64,000 bases of DNA from Apus apus. Taxonomy: Eukaryota > Chordata > Aves > Apodiformes > Apodidae. Below, in pieces: positions 10,321 through 22,104 of this stretch (positions within the stretch are counted from its first letter, which is position 1; the number at the start of each line of letters is the position of its first letter). Below the pieces are notes generated by a model, which saw nothing but the letters and a program-made list of their open reading frames with translations, was not told the DNA's origin and searched no databases. The DNA is taken from the NCBI RefSeq assembly GCF_020740795.1, contig NC_067301.1, positions 2,666,001 through 2,730,000 of the forward strand, written 5' to 3'. Made by a program: the position numbers and the translations under genes.

Positions 10321-13300
10321 GTAAGAATTGGGATCAGCTCGTCACACACTTGTGGAGGGAACAAGACTTTCCAGGTCGTCAAGTCAGACTCCCTCAATCC
10401 TACAGATTTTATGGGAATCTTGGGTTTGGGAGGTGGCCTATAGAACTTGTACTGATTTTCCTTTTCCTAGAGAAGCTGGAGTCTGACTGTGTCTTGCCTT
10501 TCATCCTGTTTACATTTCCTTCCCTGTCTTAGGCACTACGTTGTGAGGGGACCTGAAATGACTCCCTATGAAGGTAAAAGCATAGAGCAAAGTGTGCCTG
10601 TACTTTGTGTTGTGATTCCCTGAGGGACAGCATGCCTGTGAACAGCTCTAAAAACTGTTAGTGCAGTTCCAGAGCTGTCTGTGGATTGTGTGATGGACTG
10701 AGGTGGTGGCACTGCTGGCTTAGTAATTTTTCTGTTACCAAGGATGCTAACAAACCCACATTTAGGTTAAACTGAAGGCAGGTCAATTCCTGTTGAGTAA
10801 TTGCTGAAGGTCTTGGGGGCAGTAAACTCACTTTAGATAGTCAAAGATAATTTTGGAAGGCTTTGTTACCACAAAAATGGTATCAGTGACCTGAGATGTT
10901 GGTTCTCTTAACTAATTTCTCTGGAGAAAGTAAGGAATGTAACTTCCTAATTGGTTGTCACATATTTCACAGTTGTCTTCTGGAGCTTTTTTGAAATCAG
11001 ATTCTTCATAAGCTTGTATTTGCAGTTACCTGTGTTCCTGGAAAGCCAACCCCTTTGTGTTGTATTAAATGCCACTTTGGCTGGTTTTCCTTAAGTGTAT
11101 GATGGACTTGACATCAAGTACTGTTTGTTATGTGTGTGGGAGAGAATCGTCCCCAAATTCAGTCCCATTATTCCTGTGTTTTAGGGCATGAGATTATGAG
11201 CTTGATATCTTTAGTGAGAGAGGGGGGAGGAAGGAGACATGGGTTTTATTTGGCCCATTTTGTGTAGCAGTTTAGGATTTCATCTTCATGCAAAATAAGT
11301 AATTCATCTCTTTATGTAATGCAGGTGGCTATTATCATGGGAAACTAATATTCCCCAGAGAATTTCCTTTTAAACCTCCTAGTATTTATATGATTACACC
11401 TAATGGAAGGTTTAAGTGTAATACAAGGTAAGGATCTTCTTCTAACACCTAAACAATTAACACCATTTTAGCAACATGTATAATACCTAACAATTTCAGT
11501 GGCAAAAAGAAAACATGCTGCCTGTCTTCCCCTTTTTGAAGGTTGTGTCTTTCCATCACTGATTTCCACCCGGATACATGGAATCCAGCTTGGTCAGTCT
11601 CAACGATCTTGACGGGCCTTCTTAGTTTTATGGTGGAAAAGGGCCCCACACTGGGCAGCATAGAGACATCAGAGTTCACAGTAAGCTCCAGACTCTGCCA
11701 TGTGTCTTTTTGTCAGCTATGGGGGTGTTGAACATCACCTCAAACAGCAGCAGCAGTTGGCATTTTGATACCTGAGAAATTAAGATATTCTTTTCTACTA
11801 CAGATGATGGGCAGAGGAATCAAGTCACTGTAGGTCACGTGGGGTTGGGGAGAGGATTTCTTAGCAAGCTTAAGATCCCTCAAGTGAAGACTTGAGAACA
11901 TGACTTATCTTTAGATATGTTTGTTGTAGTGATTAATACTCACATGTATGAAGTTGTGTTAGAAACTAGTTGGCTATTTTGCTCTGTTCTTGTGGGAAAT
12001 AATCGGGTGTTGAATTAAAGTGTATTAACTTGGTTTATGTATGTGCAGCTGCTGATAACTTTTGTTTCCTCCACAGAAAAGGCAGCTGGCAGCACAAAGC
12101 TTAGCATTTAACCTAAAAGATAAAGTCTTCTGTGAGCTCTTCCCTGAAGTGGTGGAGGTAAGGGAATTCATTTGTGCAATAATCTGGTTTTCTGTAGTTT
12201 TTCCACTTCTGTGTGCAGGTCTGTAGTCCTATTGTCTATAAAGTCCTCATTGTTTTGGACTTTCCCCAGGTAGTAGCTAATTTTGCCAATCTTGGAAGCC
12301 TTTTAAAAGGCTCTTTTGCTGTGTGTAACAGTTGCAAACTTGAATCTTGAAATGGAATTACTTTTCTGCTGCCTGAAGATTGTCTAGAAATGTTTCAAAT
12401 TGGCTCTTTCCCTGGAACTTCCTGGAGAAGGGATTCAGTTCTTTCAGCCTGCTTTTGAGACCTTGAGACTTAATTTTCTACATGCCATGTGGGTGGGAAC
12501 AGTTCTCTGTTACGGACTGTTTAATGACTCTGGAGTGATGATACTATAATGTTGATGCTCATTGTAATTTGGAATTCTAGGCACAAAATGGCTTTTGTCA
12601 GAAAGGCTGCTTTGGGTTGTACAGATGTCACCAAATTGTCCTTTTCCATGATTTTGCAAAGAATATAGAGAAGAGTAAAGATAGAATAGAGCCTTTTTCC
12701 AGCTGTTTTCTGAAGCATGAGAGATGTGTGTTTTTGTTAAGAGATAACCTGAGGTCATAAAACACGGGAGCCCAGTAGGGAAGTGAACGTTGTCCATGCA
12801 CAGAAATGTCCTTTCTGGGCAGAGTGGCGAGTGCTCACGGAACTTCAGGTTTGAACCATCTATTATTATTCTTAAAGGTATTCACAAAGCTCTAGTTTAA
12901 AAACCATTCTCCCCTCTTTTGTCTCGTTTTGAGACAGCCTTCTGGAGAAAAAAAAAGATCTTTATTTCCTCATTCAAATGCAAATCTGAACTGAAGGTTT
13001 TAATTGCCTTTTCTTATCAGAATGCCAGAGGATCAGAGGGACTTTCTGCAGGACTGTTTTGCCAGTGCCTACATCATCAAGAAACACTGAAGACAATAAT
13101 AGGTCACTGCTGTTGTATTCCAAGCAGTTCTTTAACATGTAATACTTAGAGTCTGAATCCCTCTGAGCTTCTGTGGTTGCTTTCTTCATTTTTTTTGTGT
13201 TCAAAACAAGCTGGACGTGCAAGAATTTCTCATTCCTGAAAAAAAGCAGTTTCGTAAAATATATATGTGAGCTGAAAATACACTTGGCCAAGTGATGGTT

Positions 13301-13781
13301 AGTGTCACTCCTGAAGTAGGTCACTTTGAAAGAAGCTGGGGAGACTGTAATGCAATTAATTTAGTTTAAATGACCTAGAATGGGAAGGACTGTACCATAT
13401 CCTGGGCTGAAGTTGTGTAAGAACTGGGGTTCCGACATCTCGAAACACTCAACGGCTTCACCGCTTTCACTTCGGTTTTCTTTTCTCTTTCCCCAGGAGA
13501 TGAAACAAAAACAGAAAGCACAAGAAGAGCTCAGTAACAGACCTCCATCCCTTCCTTTGCCAGATGTTGTCCCTGATGGGGAAGCACACTATGGGCAGAA
13601 TGGAATACCCCTCCTTAATGGGCACGTACCCCTGGCACCTGCCAATCACCCCGGTCTCCAGCAGGCCAACCGCAACCATGGACTTCTAGGCGGAGCTCTG
13701 GCGAACTTGTTTGTTATAGTTGGTTTTGCAGCCTTTGCCTACACAGTCAAGTATGTACTGAGAAGCATAGCGCAAGAATGA
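10190..13781 (+). CDS. UBE2J2: UBE2J2, ER tail-anchored ubiquitin-conjugating enzyme E2 J2 (six coding exons)
   Basis: Coding exons 10190-10320, 10533-10573, 11325-11427, 11542-11680, 12077-12157 and 13497-13781 join in frame with canonical GT-AG introns to give 259 residues, the same length as human UBE2J2. The N-terminal UBC fold spans roughly residues 12-165. The catalytic cysteine falls at Cys94 in the segment [12 protein letters not shown]. As in other UBE2J family members, the usual HPN triad is replaced by TPN (residues 82-84). A variable proline-rich linker (about 176-225) leads to one C-terminal membrane segment (about 229-251, [19 protein letters not shown]), followed by the tail ending RSIAQE. 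In the known family this tail anchor places the E2 on the cytosolic face of the ER, where it supplies ubiquitin for ER-associated degradation, including non-lysine (Ser/Thr) targets. The frame is intact. Confidence 0.97.
10533..10573 (+). CDS. UBE2J2: UBE2J2 coding exon 2 (41 bp)
   Basis: A short exon coding [13 protein letters not shown], flanked by acceptor GTCTTAG and donor AAG|GTAAAA. It completes Trp44 and starts Gly58. It is too short to appear as an open frame but is required for frame continuity. Confidence 0.95.
11325..11427 (+). CDS. UBE2J2: UBE2J2 coding exon 3
   Basis: Codes [20 protein letters not shown] and on through [10 protein letters not shown]. It contains the PxxPP-type core of the UBC fold and the TPN that replaces HPN. 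The acceptor is AATGCAG and the donor ACAAG|GTAAGG. Confidence 0.96.
11542..11680 (+). CDS. UBE2J2: UBE2J2 coding exon 4, carries catalytic Cys94
   Basis: Codes [20 protein letters not shown] to SIETSEFT. The Cys of RLCLS is the active-site residue by alignment with human Cys94. The preceding intron is only 114 bp (11,428-11,541). The donor is ACA|GTAAGC. Confidence 0.97.
12077..12157 (+). CDS. UBE2J2: UBE2J2 coding exon 5 (81 bp, phase 0 both ends)
   Basis: Codes [20 protein letters not shown] and LFPEVVE, the C-terminal helices of the UBC fold. The acceptor is CTCCACAG and the donor GAG|GTAAGG. It is symmetrical, so skipping it would keep the frame. Confidence 0.96.
12158..13496. other. 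UBE2J2: UBE2J2 intron 6 (1,339 bp)
   Basis: Ordinary intronic sequence with small chance open frames on both strands. I saw no repeat or further exon. Confidence 0.6.
13497..13781 (+). CDS. UBE2J2: UBE2J2 last coding exon, linker and membrane anchor
   Basis: The acceptor CCCCAG opens [16 protein letters not shown]. The exon ends at TGA (13,779-13,781) after the anchor and RSIAQE. The linker ([20 protein letters not shown] and following) is the least conserved part compared with human. The hydrophobic anchor is essentially identical to human. Confidence 0.97.
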   Translation, partial: EMKQKQKAQEELSNRPPSLPLPDVVPDGEAHYGQNGIPLLNGHVPLAPANHPGLQQANRNHGLLGGALANLFVIVGFAAFAYTVKYVLRSIAQE

Positions 13782-16700
13782 GGATAATAAATCCAAGACC
13801 AAATTAGCAGTAGTTGCAGAATGAGTGGGGACTCTTTGGGCATCTTGACTCTGACACTGGGAGAGTTAATTGTTTGACCGAGTTGGAGGTGAAACGTTTG
13901 TTGGCTCATGGGTTATGTTTGGAGTAGCTTTGGTTAGTCAGACAACTAAAAGATGTTCTGCTCGCAGATCCTCTTGTCCTCACTACTGTCTGGTAGTGGC
14001 TCACAAGTCAAAGCATTATTATGAGAAGCTAACATTTCTAGTGCTTTGATTTTTATAGCAGTTCTTCCATCTGTGATTTGAAATTTGCAGATCTTGAGCA
14101 AACGAGGCTTTTTACTTCATTGAACACTTTTTAAAACTTCACAATTTATGCATATCGTGTTTTATTTTCATTAAGGTTGAGTCTGTGCAGATTTTGAAAT
14201 GAAATGACTAGAGATTTACATGTGGACTTGGTCAAGGGTTTGCTTAATGTGAACATTGATGCTACAGAAGATTGCTGGTTTCTTTTTTTAAAACAGAATG
14301 AACACCATTGCATATCTAGTCAGTAGTGATTAGATGAGTGGGACAATAACACCATGTGTGTTACTTGTGTTGTCTAAATTGTCACAATGTAATTGAAAGT
14401 TTTATTTGGGCTACAAGAAGTGCAGTTGTCAGCTTTTAGGAATGAATAGTGAGAAAACTCATTTAATCAGTCTTTAGAGGGGATAGCAATATCCAGTATT
14501 GGTTTGGATTTGTTCCCTTATGGGTTTCCAGTTTGGGAGATGTTCTATCTGAAAACTGTAATACTTAATTTTGATCACAAGGTGCCACTGTTGGAAAAAA
14601 AATAAAACTGCACACACCAATGGAGAGTTGATTGTGTATTCAGAAAATCTTCCCTGCATTTCTGGGGCTTTGGTAAATGCAGGAACCCTAGCCCTTGTGA
14701 AGATAAAAAAGACATGGGTGAATAATAAACCAGCTTCATCAGAGTCAACTGAATAAATCTGAAGTGTCATAAGCTGGAGTAAATCCTTAACATTTGTTCC
14801 ACTTTCTTACTTGAAGATTTGCTTAAACTCTTCAAAAAACCACCACCACTAAAGTCCAAACCCTTCAAATCCGTCTGAGATTCTCAAAGCTTTTTAATTT
14901 TAGGTACAAGTTCATCACTGTTCCCCCTCAGATGATTGATGATGGAAATATTGATGTTTGTTCAGGGAATCCCAGGACTGTGGATAAACACTAAAACCCC
15001 TAGGATAGTTCAAAAATCTGAAATTACTTTTTTCTTAACTGAGTTTTCTTGGTTCCACCCCCCTGCTTAATTTTACCCCAATGCTTTGTTGCATCAGAGG
15101 CAAACTTCTGTGCCTTTCATGATTATTGACAGTGATGCCTCTTCATCTGGGGAAGAACATACAGTTCATGTACAACAAACTGTCCAAGGTGACAAGCTCT
15201 GCATCTAACTGCATAGTCTTCTTACAAGGATTGTGAAGAGCTCAGATAAATATTACCTCAAATATCTAAGAATTTTTTTGAAACTATTTTATTTTCCTTT
15301 TCAGATTTCTTCTCACTGCTTCTCCTTGGTGTCTTGAATTGTAAGCAAAAGTGTATTGTTAACCCATGAGCCATACAGCTTAAAGCATCAGTAAATGTGA
15401 CCAATTCTCTGCAATAGGTAGGAATTATCAAAATTAGCAGAACAGCTCTCTACTAAAGAAATCTTAAAGCAGTTCTTATTGAGGTAAGGAAGGGAAAGAG
15501 GAGATGGGGTGTGTGGGGTTGGAATTTGGAAGAGGCTGGATTTTAAACTATTTATAAATATTTGATTTTTTTTTTTAATTTTGTTGTTCTACCAAATCTT
15601 ATTTATAACTTTTTTAATTTACCTCTTGTATGTGCTTAATCAGCTCTTGTAATAAGAGAAGCACCAGTTGTACCTATCTCAAAGCAGTTATGTTCTGTTG
15701 GTCTGGGGGTGTGCTGGAAAGAAAGGGGGAGTGTTGTGTCTTTCCTGCAATGACAGGATTTTCAAATGGCATGTCAGACTGGTGTTATTTTTCTCAAAGC
15801 ATCTAGACCTGTAGCTGAGGCTGCTCTGCCTCAGAGATCTTGGTATCATTCACACGTTTGTGTTCTTACACTGCCTTTTATTGACATCACCTACAGACAG
15901 AAGCTTATAATTAATTGGTTGTCCATCTTTATCTTGTGGAAGTTCTTTTGTCCACATAAATGAAGACAAAGGCAAGCAGACCTTGGTTGTGGTGTGTTTT
16001 CATCTTTTGTGAAATGTACCTCACCTAGGTAAAAGACCTAGTCCAGTCTGGAGATGCTGAATAAAAGGCATTTTACTTTGTGACAAGAAGTTGGCCTTAA
16101 GCTGCACCCAAGTAACTGAAGGTGGATCTCATTTTTAGTAAGTGCCACAATTGGAAACAAAAGAACTTTGGTAAAACCCTGGACATGCTGCATTTTTTCT
16201 GCAGATTGACTATTAAAAAAAAATACACCACAAAAACCACGACTTCCAGTTGCAGTTTCTCTTTAGTACCCTGGATTCAGAGAGAGACTAGACAGTCATT
16301 TCAGGTGCTAGCTGTTGAAAGCTAGGAGCAATAGCTGACTGAACCCTTGCATCTGTGGCTTACAAGATGTTGATACATCTCCTTGCCTTTGGTAACAGAA
16401 GATTGATTCCCTCCTGTGTAGGTTTGATTGGTTTGTATTTTTAAAAGCATTTCTATCAGTATGCAGGATCTGATCTTTTTGTTACCAAAGCCATTAGATG
16501 GAGGAAACCATTCTTTGCCATGCAAAAATATTACCATGCCCTGAAGCAGTGCATTACTTCATGTAATAAAGCTAAAAGCTGCTCCTCACCATCTTCTGAT
16601 ACTGGAACAAATGTCTGGCCCTTCACTTTGATGCTGCAGTTGTATAAATTTCTGTAAGGTTGTTGCAGGTGGCAGGGAGTTTTGGCAGCTTGAATCAGAA

Positions 16701-16885
16701 GACATCTCAGTGGTTGCCTTTTAAAGCTCTCTTGATTCTTAAAATCCTGGATTTGTGTGTAGTCATAACTCTTCTCCCCCTAAGATTTCAAGGTCACTGA
16801 AGTTACTTCAAGCATGTACTGAGGAGTAGAAATGACTGCATTGTAAAGTTGTTTGTTCATAATAAACATTCATGATCAAATTTCA
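13782..16885 (+). other. UBE2J2: UBE2J2 3'UTR (3' limit inferred)
   Basis: A+T-rich sequence after the stop codon with several AATAAA hexamers: 13786-13791 (too close to the stop to be likely), 14601-14606, 14724-14729, 14752-14757, 16060-16065, 16565-16570 and 16861-16866. The last is followed within 35 bp by a U/GU-rich stretch (TTTCTGTGGGACTGTTCTTG), making it the best candidate for the distal end. Several sites could give alternative UTR lengths. RNA evidence would be needed to choose. Confidence 0.45.
16861..16866 (+). terminator. UBE2J2: Candidate distal polyadenylation signal of UBE2J2
   Basis: AATAAA with a downstream GU/U-rich element about 25-45 bp later. An alternative is AATAAA at 16565-16570. 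Confidence 0.4.
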
Positions 16886-18380
16886 TCCTTTCTGTGGGAC
16901 TGTTCTTGGGAAAGGAATCACTGGGGAGAAATCTAAGTGGATATGTATGGACTAGAAAACAAAACCTATGGCAAAACTGCATCTCCCACCTTTTTTTCAT
17001 CAAGTTTGGTATCCCTGACATCTGTGGGAAAACACCTACAGGCAGTAACTTCTTTCAGATGTTTTGTTTGACGGTGCAGTTTTTACAGAGAGGTATTAGT
17101 TCTATCGTGACACAAACTTCACCCCTCTAATTGCAGTGCAGTTTCAGGCCCTACAAAATGTATAGGGGCCACTCTAAGATGCTGCTCCACTGTTTTTGCC
17201 AACAGTGAAGATGTGTCTGAAGAAAAAAGTAGATTGGAACCTTGTTACCAACTCAGCATTGCTGTTTGAGTTGGACTTCTGCTGTTCCTTTAGCATCTGG
17301 ATAGCTGCTTCTGGGACACCTGGGCAGCTTCTGAGATCCACATGCCTAGATAGCTTCAGTTCTGTGTAAAGCACTTTTACTCAGAGGCTGTCTTGACTTT
17401 CAGAATTTGATTTTGGGCTGGCATTCCAGTTGTGTGTGTGGCTCCAAAGCAGCTGTTTCCAACAGCAGTTTGTTATGGAAGTGAGGTGTTCTGCTTGACT
17501 GACATCTGTCAGGGCTGAGATATGTCCTAATGTGTTTTATGAAACGGTGCATTTTCCTGAATAAAGCTGGTGTTTTATTCAGAACCCTTCTCATGCCTGG
17601 AGTTCTTTTGCACTCTCTTGTTCAGACTTTGTGCTTTTCATTTTGTCACTTGTCCTGCTTCAGGGGTTTTCAATGCTTGTGTTAGTCAGGAACTAGTTTA
17701 GTGAGGAGAGGAGCCACGTTGCTGTGTTTGGATCCATGTGGTCATACAGGATTCTTGCTGTGAGGACAGGCATTTTTCTGCCCCTACCCTAGAAAATTTC
17801 TGTAAGGGAAAAAAAAACTACTGCTTTTGCACAAGTTCTTGAATTTGAAACTGCTCAGGGGTGTTGACAGTGTCTTATCTAGCCAAGTATTATATTAGTT
17901 ATAGTCTATCTAGCCAAGTTTTAAACTTTCCTGTACACAGCCAAGGACATGAGATGCTTCTTGCCCACCTCATGGATTCTCCAACTTGCCTTAAATCTGT
18001 AAGCAGTCAGGAAGTGATTATTTCCTCCAGAATAGCATGATTATAATTTGTAATTATTATCTTAAGCCCTGTGCTTCAAAAGGCATATTTTGAATGTCTC
18101 TAAAATTTCTGCTAATAATTTGCTGCAATTAGTGGCTTATATTGCAACCCAGTCCTGGGAAGATGGTGTACAGGATGATACTATTTTTGCTGCCCAGATA
18201 CTGCTTAAAGCAGAAAATTCATGTTTTCAGCAGAAAAATCATCCAAGAGAGGCTATTGAACTCGAAGTATTCATGTCTGTGTTACTGCAGAGAGCTTCTA
18301 GGGAAAGGAGGCTGATTTATTGGGGTTTACTTGGAACCTTTTTGGTAAAAGCTTTGCCCCAACAAGGTTCTTTCCCACCT
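16886..18380. other. Intergenic between UBE2J2 and C1QTNF12, no gene recognised
   Basis: A+T-rich sequence. A 12-bp direct repeat (ATCTAGCCAAGT) occurs at 17,877-17,888 and 17,908-17,919. Another AATAAA lies at 17,560-17,565 and could be a further UBE2J2 3' end. No other structure was seen. Confidence 0.5.
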
Positions 18381-18590
18381 GGGTGAGTCTCCAGAGCAGA
18401 TGTCCCTGCTTTGCCCAGTGTCTCGGTGTTTCCGTGGGTTTGCCACGAGATGGCGCAGCGATCCCGCGTGGGTCGGGAGCTGGGTGGGAATGGGAAAGAG
18501 CCCAAGGGAGAGATCCTCCCAAACCTGGGGCCGGGGGGCTTTGCAGAAAGTAACCGAAGCGGCCATCGGCTCTTGGTGTGTCATCCTAAA
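18380..18590. promoter_or_regulatory. GC/CpG-rich intergenic element
   Basis: A short block of raised CpG content within A+T-rich surroundings, containing the CTCF-like motif at 18,441. It overlaps open frames on both strands that arise from GC richness. It could be an insulator or a distal or alternative promoter for C1QTNF12, whose ATG lies 3.5 kb downstream without its own CpG island. Confidence 0.4.
18441..18459 (+). promoter_or_regulatory. Candidate CTCF-binding site
   Basis: TGCCACGAGATGGCGCAGC contains CCACnAGATGGCGC, a classic form of the vertebrate CTCF core, in forward orientation. It lies between the two genes in a CpG-bearing patch. The sequence match is strong; binding is inferred. 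Confidence 0.6.
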
Positions 18591-20779
18591 GCTGCTCATT
18601 TTCTCTGCTGGTGTCTTTAGGTTTGTGCTAACAGCTTTGGTGTATCAACCCAACTGACAGTTTGAGTTTCTACTGGATTAGCATTGGGAGATTTTAGATT
18701 GAGACCTAAGGGATCTGGCACAGGAATACTCTAGGGCTTTTTCTGCTGTGAAACAGGCAGGAGGGGTGTCAGGGAATGGTGATGTGCTGCCTTCTCTATT
18801 GCCTTAGAAATCACTCTGCACCAAGGAGTTACTAATATAACTGCAATGGGCAACTCTGGAAAACCCTAACTTTGGACCTTTTTGCCCTCTGGATATTATT
18901 TTTAGCACAGTTAAGTGAGGTCTATCTTGAGTAAAAAGGAAGTGGCATAAGTAGAGATTGAGAGATGAAATCACAAGTTTCTTGCCCGACTGCTCAGTTT
19001 CCTCTCCAGCTTTACAGTCACCTCTTACAGTGTTTGCAAACACTGTGTTTGGGTTCTTGCACACAATTGTGAAGTGTAAATGTGGCTTCTTATAACACCT
19101 TCCTTTCTTCAAAATTTTACTCATGCAGAACTGGTACTGTTCCATTCTTTACTGTTCCCATCATTGCTGCAGTGGTGCTGAGCTCAGAGAGGAAACTATT
19201 TGTCTTTTCAGTCCCTTTGAGATCCTTGTTTTGTGGTATTATTAAGTACAATACCAGCCTGTTCCTATTTTTTTGCACGTGAGGGTTGAATGTTGTTCAT
19301 GCATTGGCAAGACTCAGGTGCTTTGGAACTGCTGCAGCTAGGATGGGAGAAGAGCAGCTGCCAGGGGTGCAATTTTGTACAGATAATCCTGACTTGGAGG
19401 TTGAGGGAGAGGGAGCAACTGTGGGACTTGATGAGCCCAACTTAAGAGAAAAATACACAGTGCACAGGCAGTTAGCTACAGTTTGTCCTACTGGACCATC
19501 AAGTAACTTTGCCCTGTTCTTGCAAATGTAGTCAGGATTCCTGTCCTCCAAATCTGAAGATACAGGCTTGGGCTTTGGCTCCTGGGATGGGATGGGAGAT
19601 GTTCCAGGCAGACAGATGCAGCCTGCAGCAGCAGACCAAAACAGCAGTTGCCCCGTTCCAGCCTTGAGTGTCATTTCTTGCCATGGTGTGTGGATCTGTC
19701 AAGCTGTTTAGCTGCAGTGTGACAGATTGTCCTATTAATGTGTCATCAAGTGCACTTTTACAAATTCATGGCTTGTCTACAACTAACCTGAAAAAAGAGG
19801 CTTAAGTATGAGAAGGCGCCAAAGAAAGTTAAATATTATTAACAAATAAAGTCTGCCACGTAGTTTTGATGGAATGTGAGCTAGTTGGGGGAGGGGGGAT
19901 ATGCTGTTAACTATTCAGCTTCTGTGTAACTTCCCTTACTCTCACTCTCTCCTCTTTCCCAAACCCCATTTCTCTCAAAGGATGCTTTAAAAAAAAATAA
20001 ATTTGTATTCTTCTTGATTCTGGGCTCAGATTGTTCGTGCCTCAGTTTCCCTGAGCCACAGAGGACACAGCTGATCCTCCCTGTCTTACAAGTCCAATGA
20101 AGTGCTGGATGACAGGAGGCATGGTAAAGGGAATGCTAAGAGAAAATAAATCTGTTGCTTGCTGACTGCACAGGGGACTCCAGATTTTGTGGTCTTCAAC
20201 TTTTCCTCATTCTTGGGCTTCTTTATGGTAGAATCTCATTATACATTTTTGCATCACTTTCCCTATTTGTAGAAAGAATAGGAATATCTGTTCTAGGTGG
20301 TGGGAAACTGTCAAAGCTTTGCAGACTGGCCAAGTACTTCAAGATCTTCCTTACGAAGGGTTTGTAGATGTGTAAGCTTTGGTTTGCTGTTCAATTTCAC
20401 AAAAAATCCCACCCTCCTGTAAAGAAATTGGCCCCCAGTGAGCTGGGGGAGAATGTTGTCTGGAACAGAGCTAGAGGGAAAAGCAGGAGTTCTGATGTAT
20501 CCATGTGTGGTGTGATGCTGAGTGCATATTCCAAGCCACATATTTTTAGCTCTACCACACACTCTTGTACAGTTTTACAAACTTCCCAGAAAAATGGTGA
20601 TTTCTCTGAGATAATGAAGGGGAGGTACAGAATAGGGCTGAGGGGAGGGAGCAGGGAACGGGCATTGATTTAAATCTGCCTGGCACACGGGCCAGCTCCA
20701 CTTATCAGTGAGTCTAATAGGAATGTGAAGAGAATAGGCTTGACAGCTCATTAGAATGTGATCCCTCCTCCTTTTTTTT

Positions 20780-20810
<31 letters not shown>

Positions 20811-21842
20811 CCCCTTTCTTGAAGTTGATGGAAACTCATTCAGGAAAGAAGTACTTATTTGCTGAGGTAAAGCAAAAGCTGAGGAGGATTTTGCCAGTGT
20901 GCAGCTGAGGAAAGGAGCTGAGAGAAAAATCAGGCATGATCTACACTCAGGGGTACCTGAAATCTTGTCTAGGGTGAAGAGAGATGAGGATGAAAAAGAC
21001 ATGAGATTCTACATCCTGACAGCTGCTTGTGGCATCGGGGCTTGCTGCTCGTCGTCTCATTAAAGAAAAGTGAAGATAAACCCAGCTAGAGAGGGAGAGA
21101 AGCTAGACTTGGGATAACTTTATCTGCTTCTGATGGACCTAGGTACATCCTCAGATTCTTTGCTTCTCTCTGTTTTCACTTGTATGATATGAGAAGTTTA
21201 TTTTCTCCTTAGAAGACTGAGCACTTGGCTGAGCTGTGATGCTTTCAGCCTCTTCAGAAGAGCAGTGGCTGTAGCAAGCTTGGTTTACCATTCTGCAGCA
21301 TCTTGAGAGGAGAGGATGAGGACTTGTCACTGAGGAAAGGGAAGTCTCCTTCCAGAGAGAATGGATGGGATGTATTCAAGCCTGCTTTGAACTGAACACA
21401 ATGCTTCAAATGACAGAAAGTGAAATCTCCTGTTGAAGAGGAACAAGCTGACAACCCCCCTAATGAGTTTGTGTTGTCAGCTCTGGCCTGAGCAACTGTT
21501 GCCCTGAGCAATTTGACTTCTCTAGGTTTCATAGTTGAGTGCATTTTAAACGAGTCTGAAGACTTATTGGGGGGGGGGGGAGCAACACTTCAAGGTGGGT
21601 GGCAGGACTTTCCAGGGCCTCTTGTATTTATGTAAGCTTCAAGAGGCTGAATGGACTTACCTCTTTCTTCGAGTGAATCCAGATTTTCAGACAAGTTTAT
21701 CTCTACCATTTCCATGTGTCCTGCTTGAACAGAGATCTCTCCAGCAACCAGTGCATCCGTGTGTGCTGCTCCTTTGACACTGCATAGCCCAGAGGATCAT
21801 CTTTAATAGTTCTAACCTTTTTAATTTTTATTCTTTTTTTAG
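18591..21842. other. Intergenic upstream of C1QTNF12
   Basis: Mostly unremarkable. It includes a long pyrimidine tract at about 20,771-20,817 and a run of 12 G at 21,569-21,580. An 81-codon plus-strand frame at 19,286-19,531, and the 125-codon frame opposite it, match nothing I know. An acceptor-like TTCTTTTTTTAG ends at 21,842, so a 5'-untranslated exon upstream of the first coding exon is possible but unproven. Confidence 0.45.
20771..20817 (+). repeat. Pyrimidine tract, mostly T
   Basis: Interrupted T/C homopolymer with runs of up to about 20 T followed by CCCC. It is low-complexity and probably length-variable. Confidence 0.8.
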
Positions 21843-21933
21843 AGAGAAGTCTGTGTCTATTCCTATTATTGGTGGTGAAGGTTTTTTGTGCTTGGAGAGT
21901 GCCCTTCCTGCCTTGGCCCCTCCCTTTTCAAAA

Positions 21934-22104
21934 ATGAAGGGGTGCACCTGGGTATTTGTGGCAACTTTACTTTGTCAGCAGTTTTGCCTCTTCAGAGTTA
22001 CAGCAGCAAAGAGAGAGAGAAAGATGAAGAAGGAGCCTAGTCAGTACACAGAGCCTTTCAATGCCACCCTCTCAAACAGTGAAGAACTGCACGGGCATCC
22101 CAAG
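21934..22104 (+). CDS. C1QTNF12: C1QTNF12 coding exon 1, signal peptide
   Basis: Opens [20 protein letters not shown], a hydrophobic secretion signal. Basic residues follow (KRERKMKKE), then the sequon FNAT, ending HGHPK at donor AAG|GTAGGT (phase 0). The transcript's 5' end is not defined; no CpG island is present here, which fits a tissue-restricted promoter. Confidence 0.85.

Noticed and set aside
13380-13496. In-frame extension upstream of the last UBE2J2 exon
   Set aside because: It is intronic; a polypyrimidine tract and CCCCAG acceptor precede 13,497, and the spliced protein matches the human length exactly.
19286-19674. Small frames on both strands (81 and 125 codons) between the genes
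   Set aside because: No similarity to anything I know; consistent with chance in moderately GC-rich sequence.
21853-21933. Upstream in-frame GTG as the C1QTNF12 start
   Set aside because: It is not an ATG, and the ATG at 21,934 opens a proper signal peptide with A at -3.
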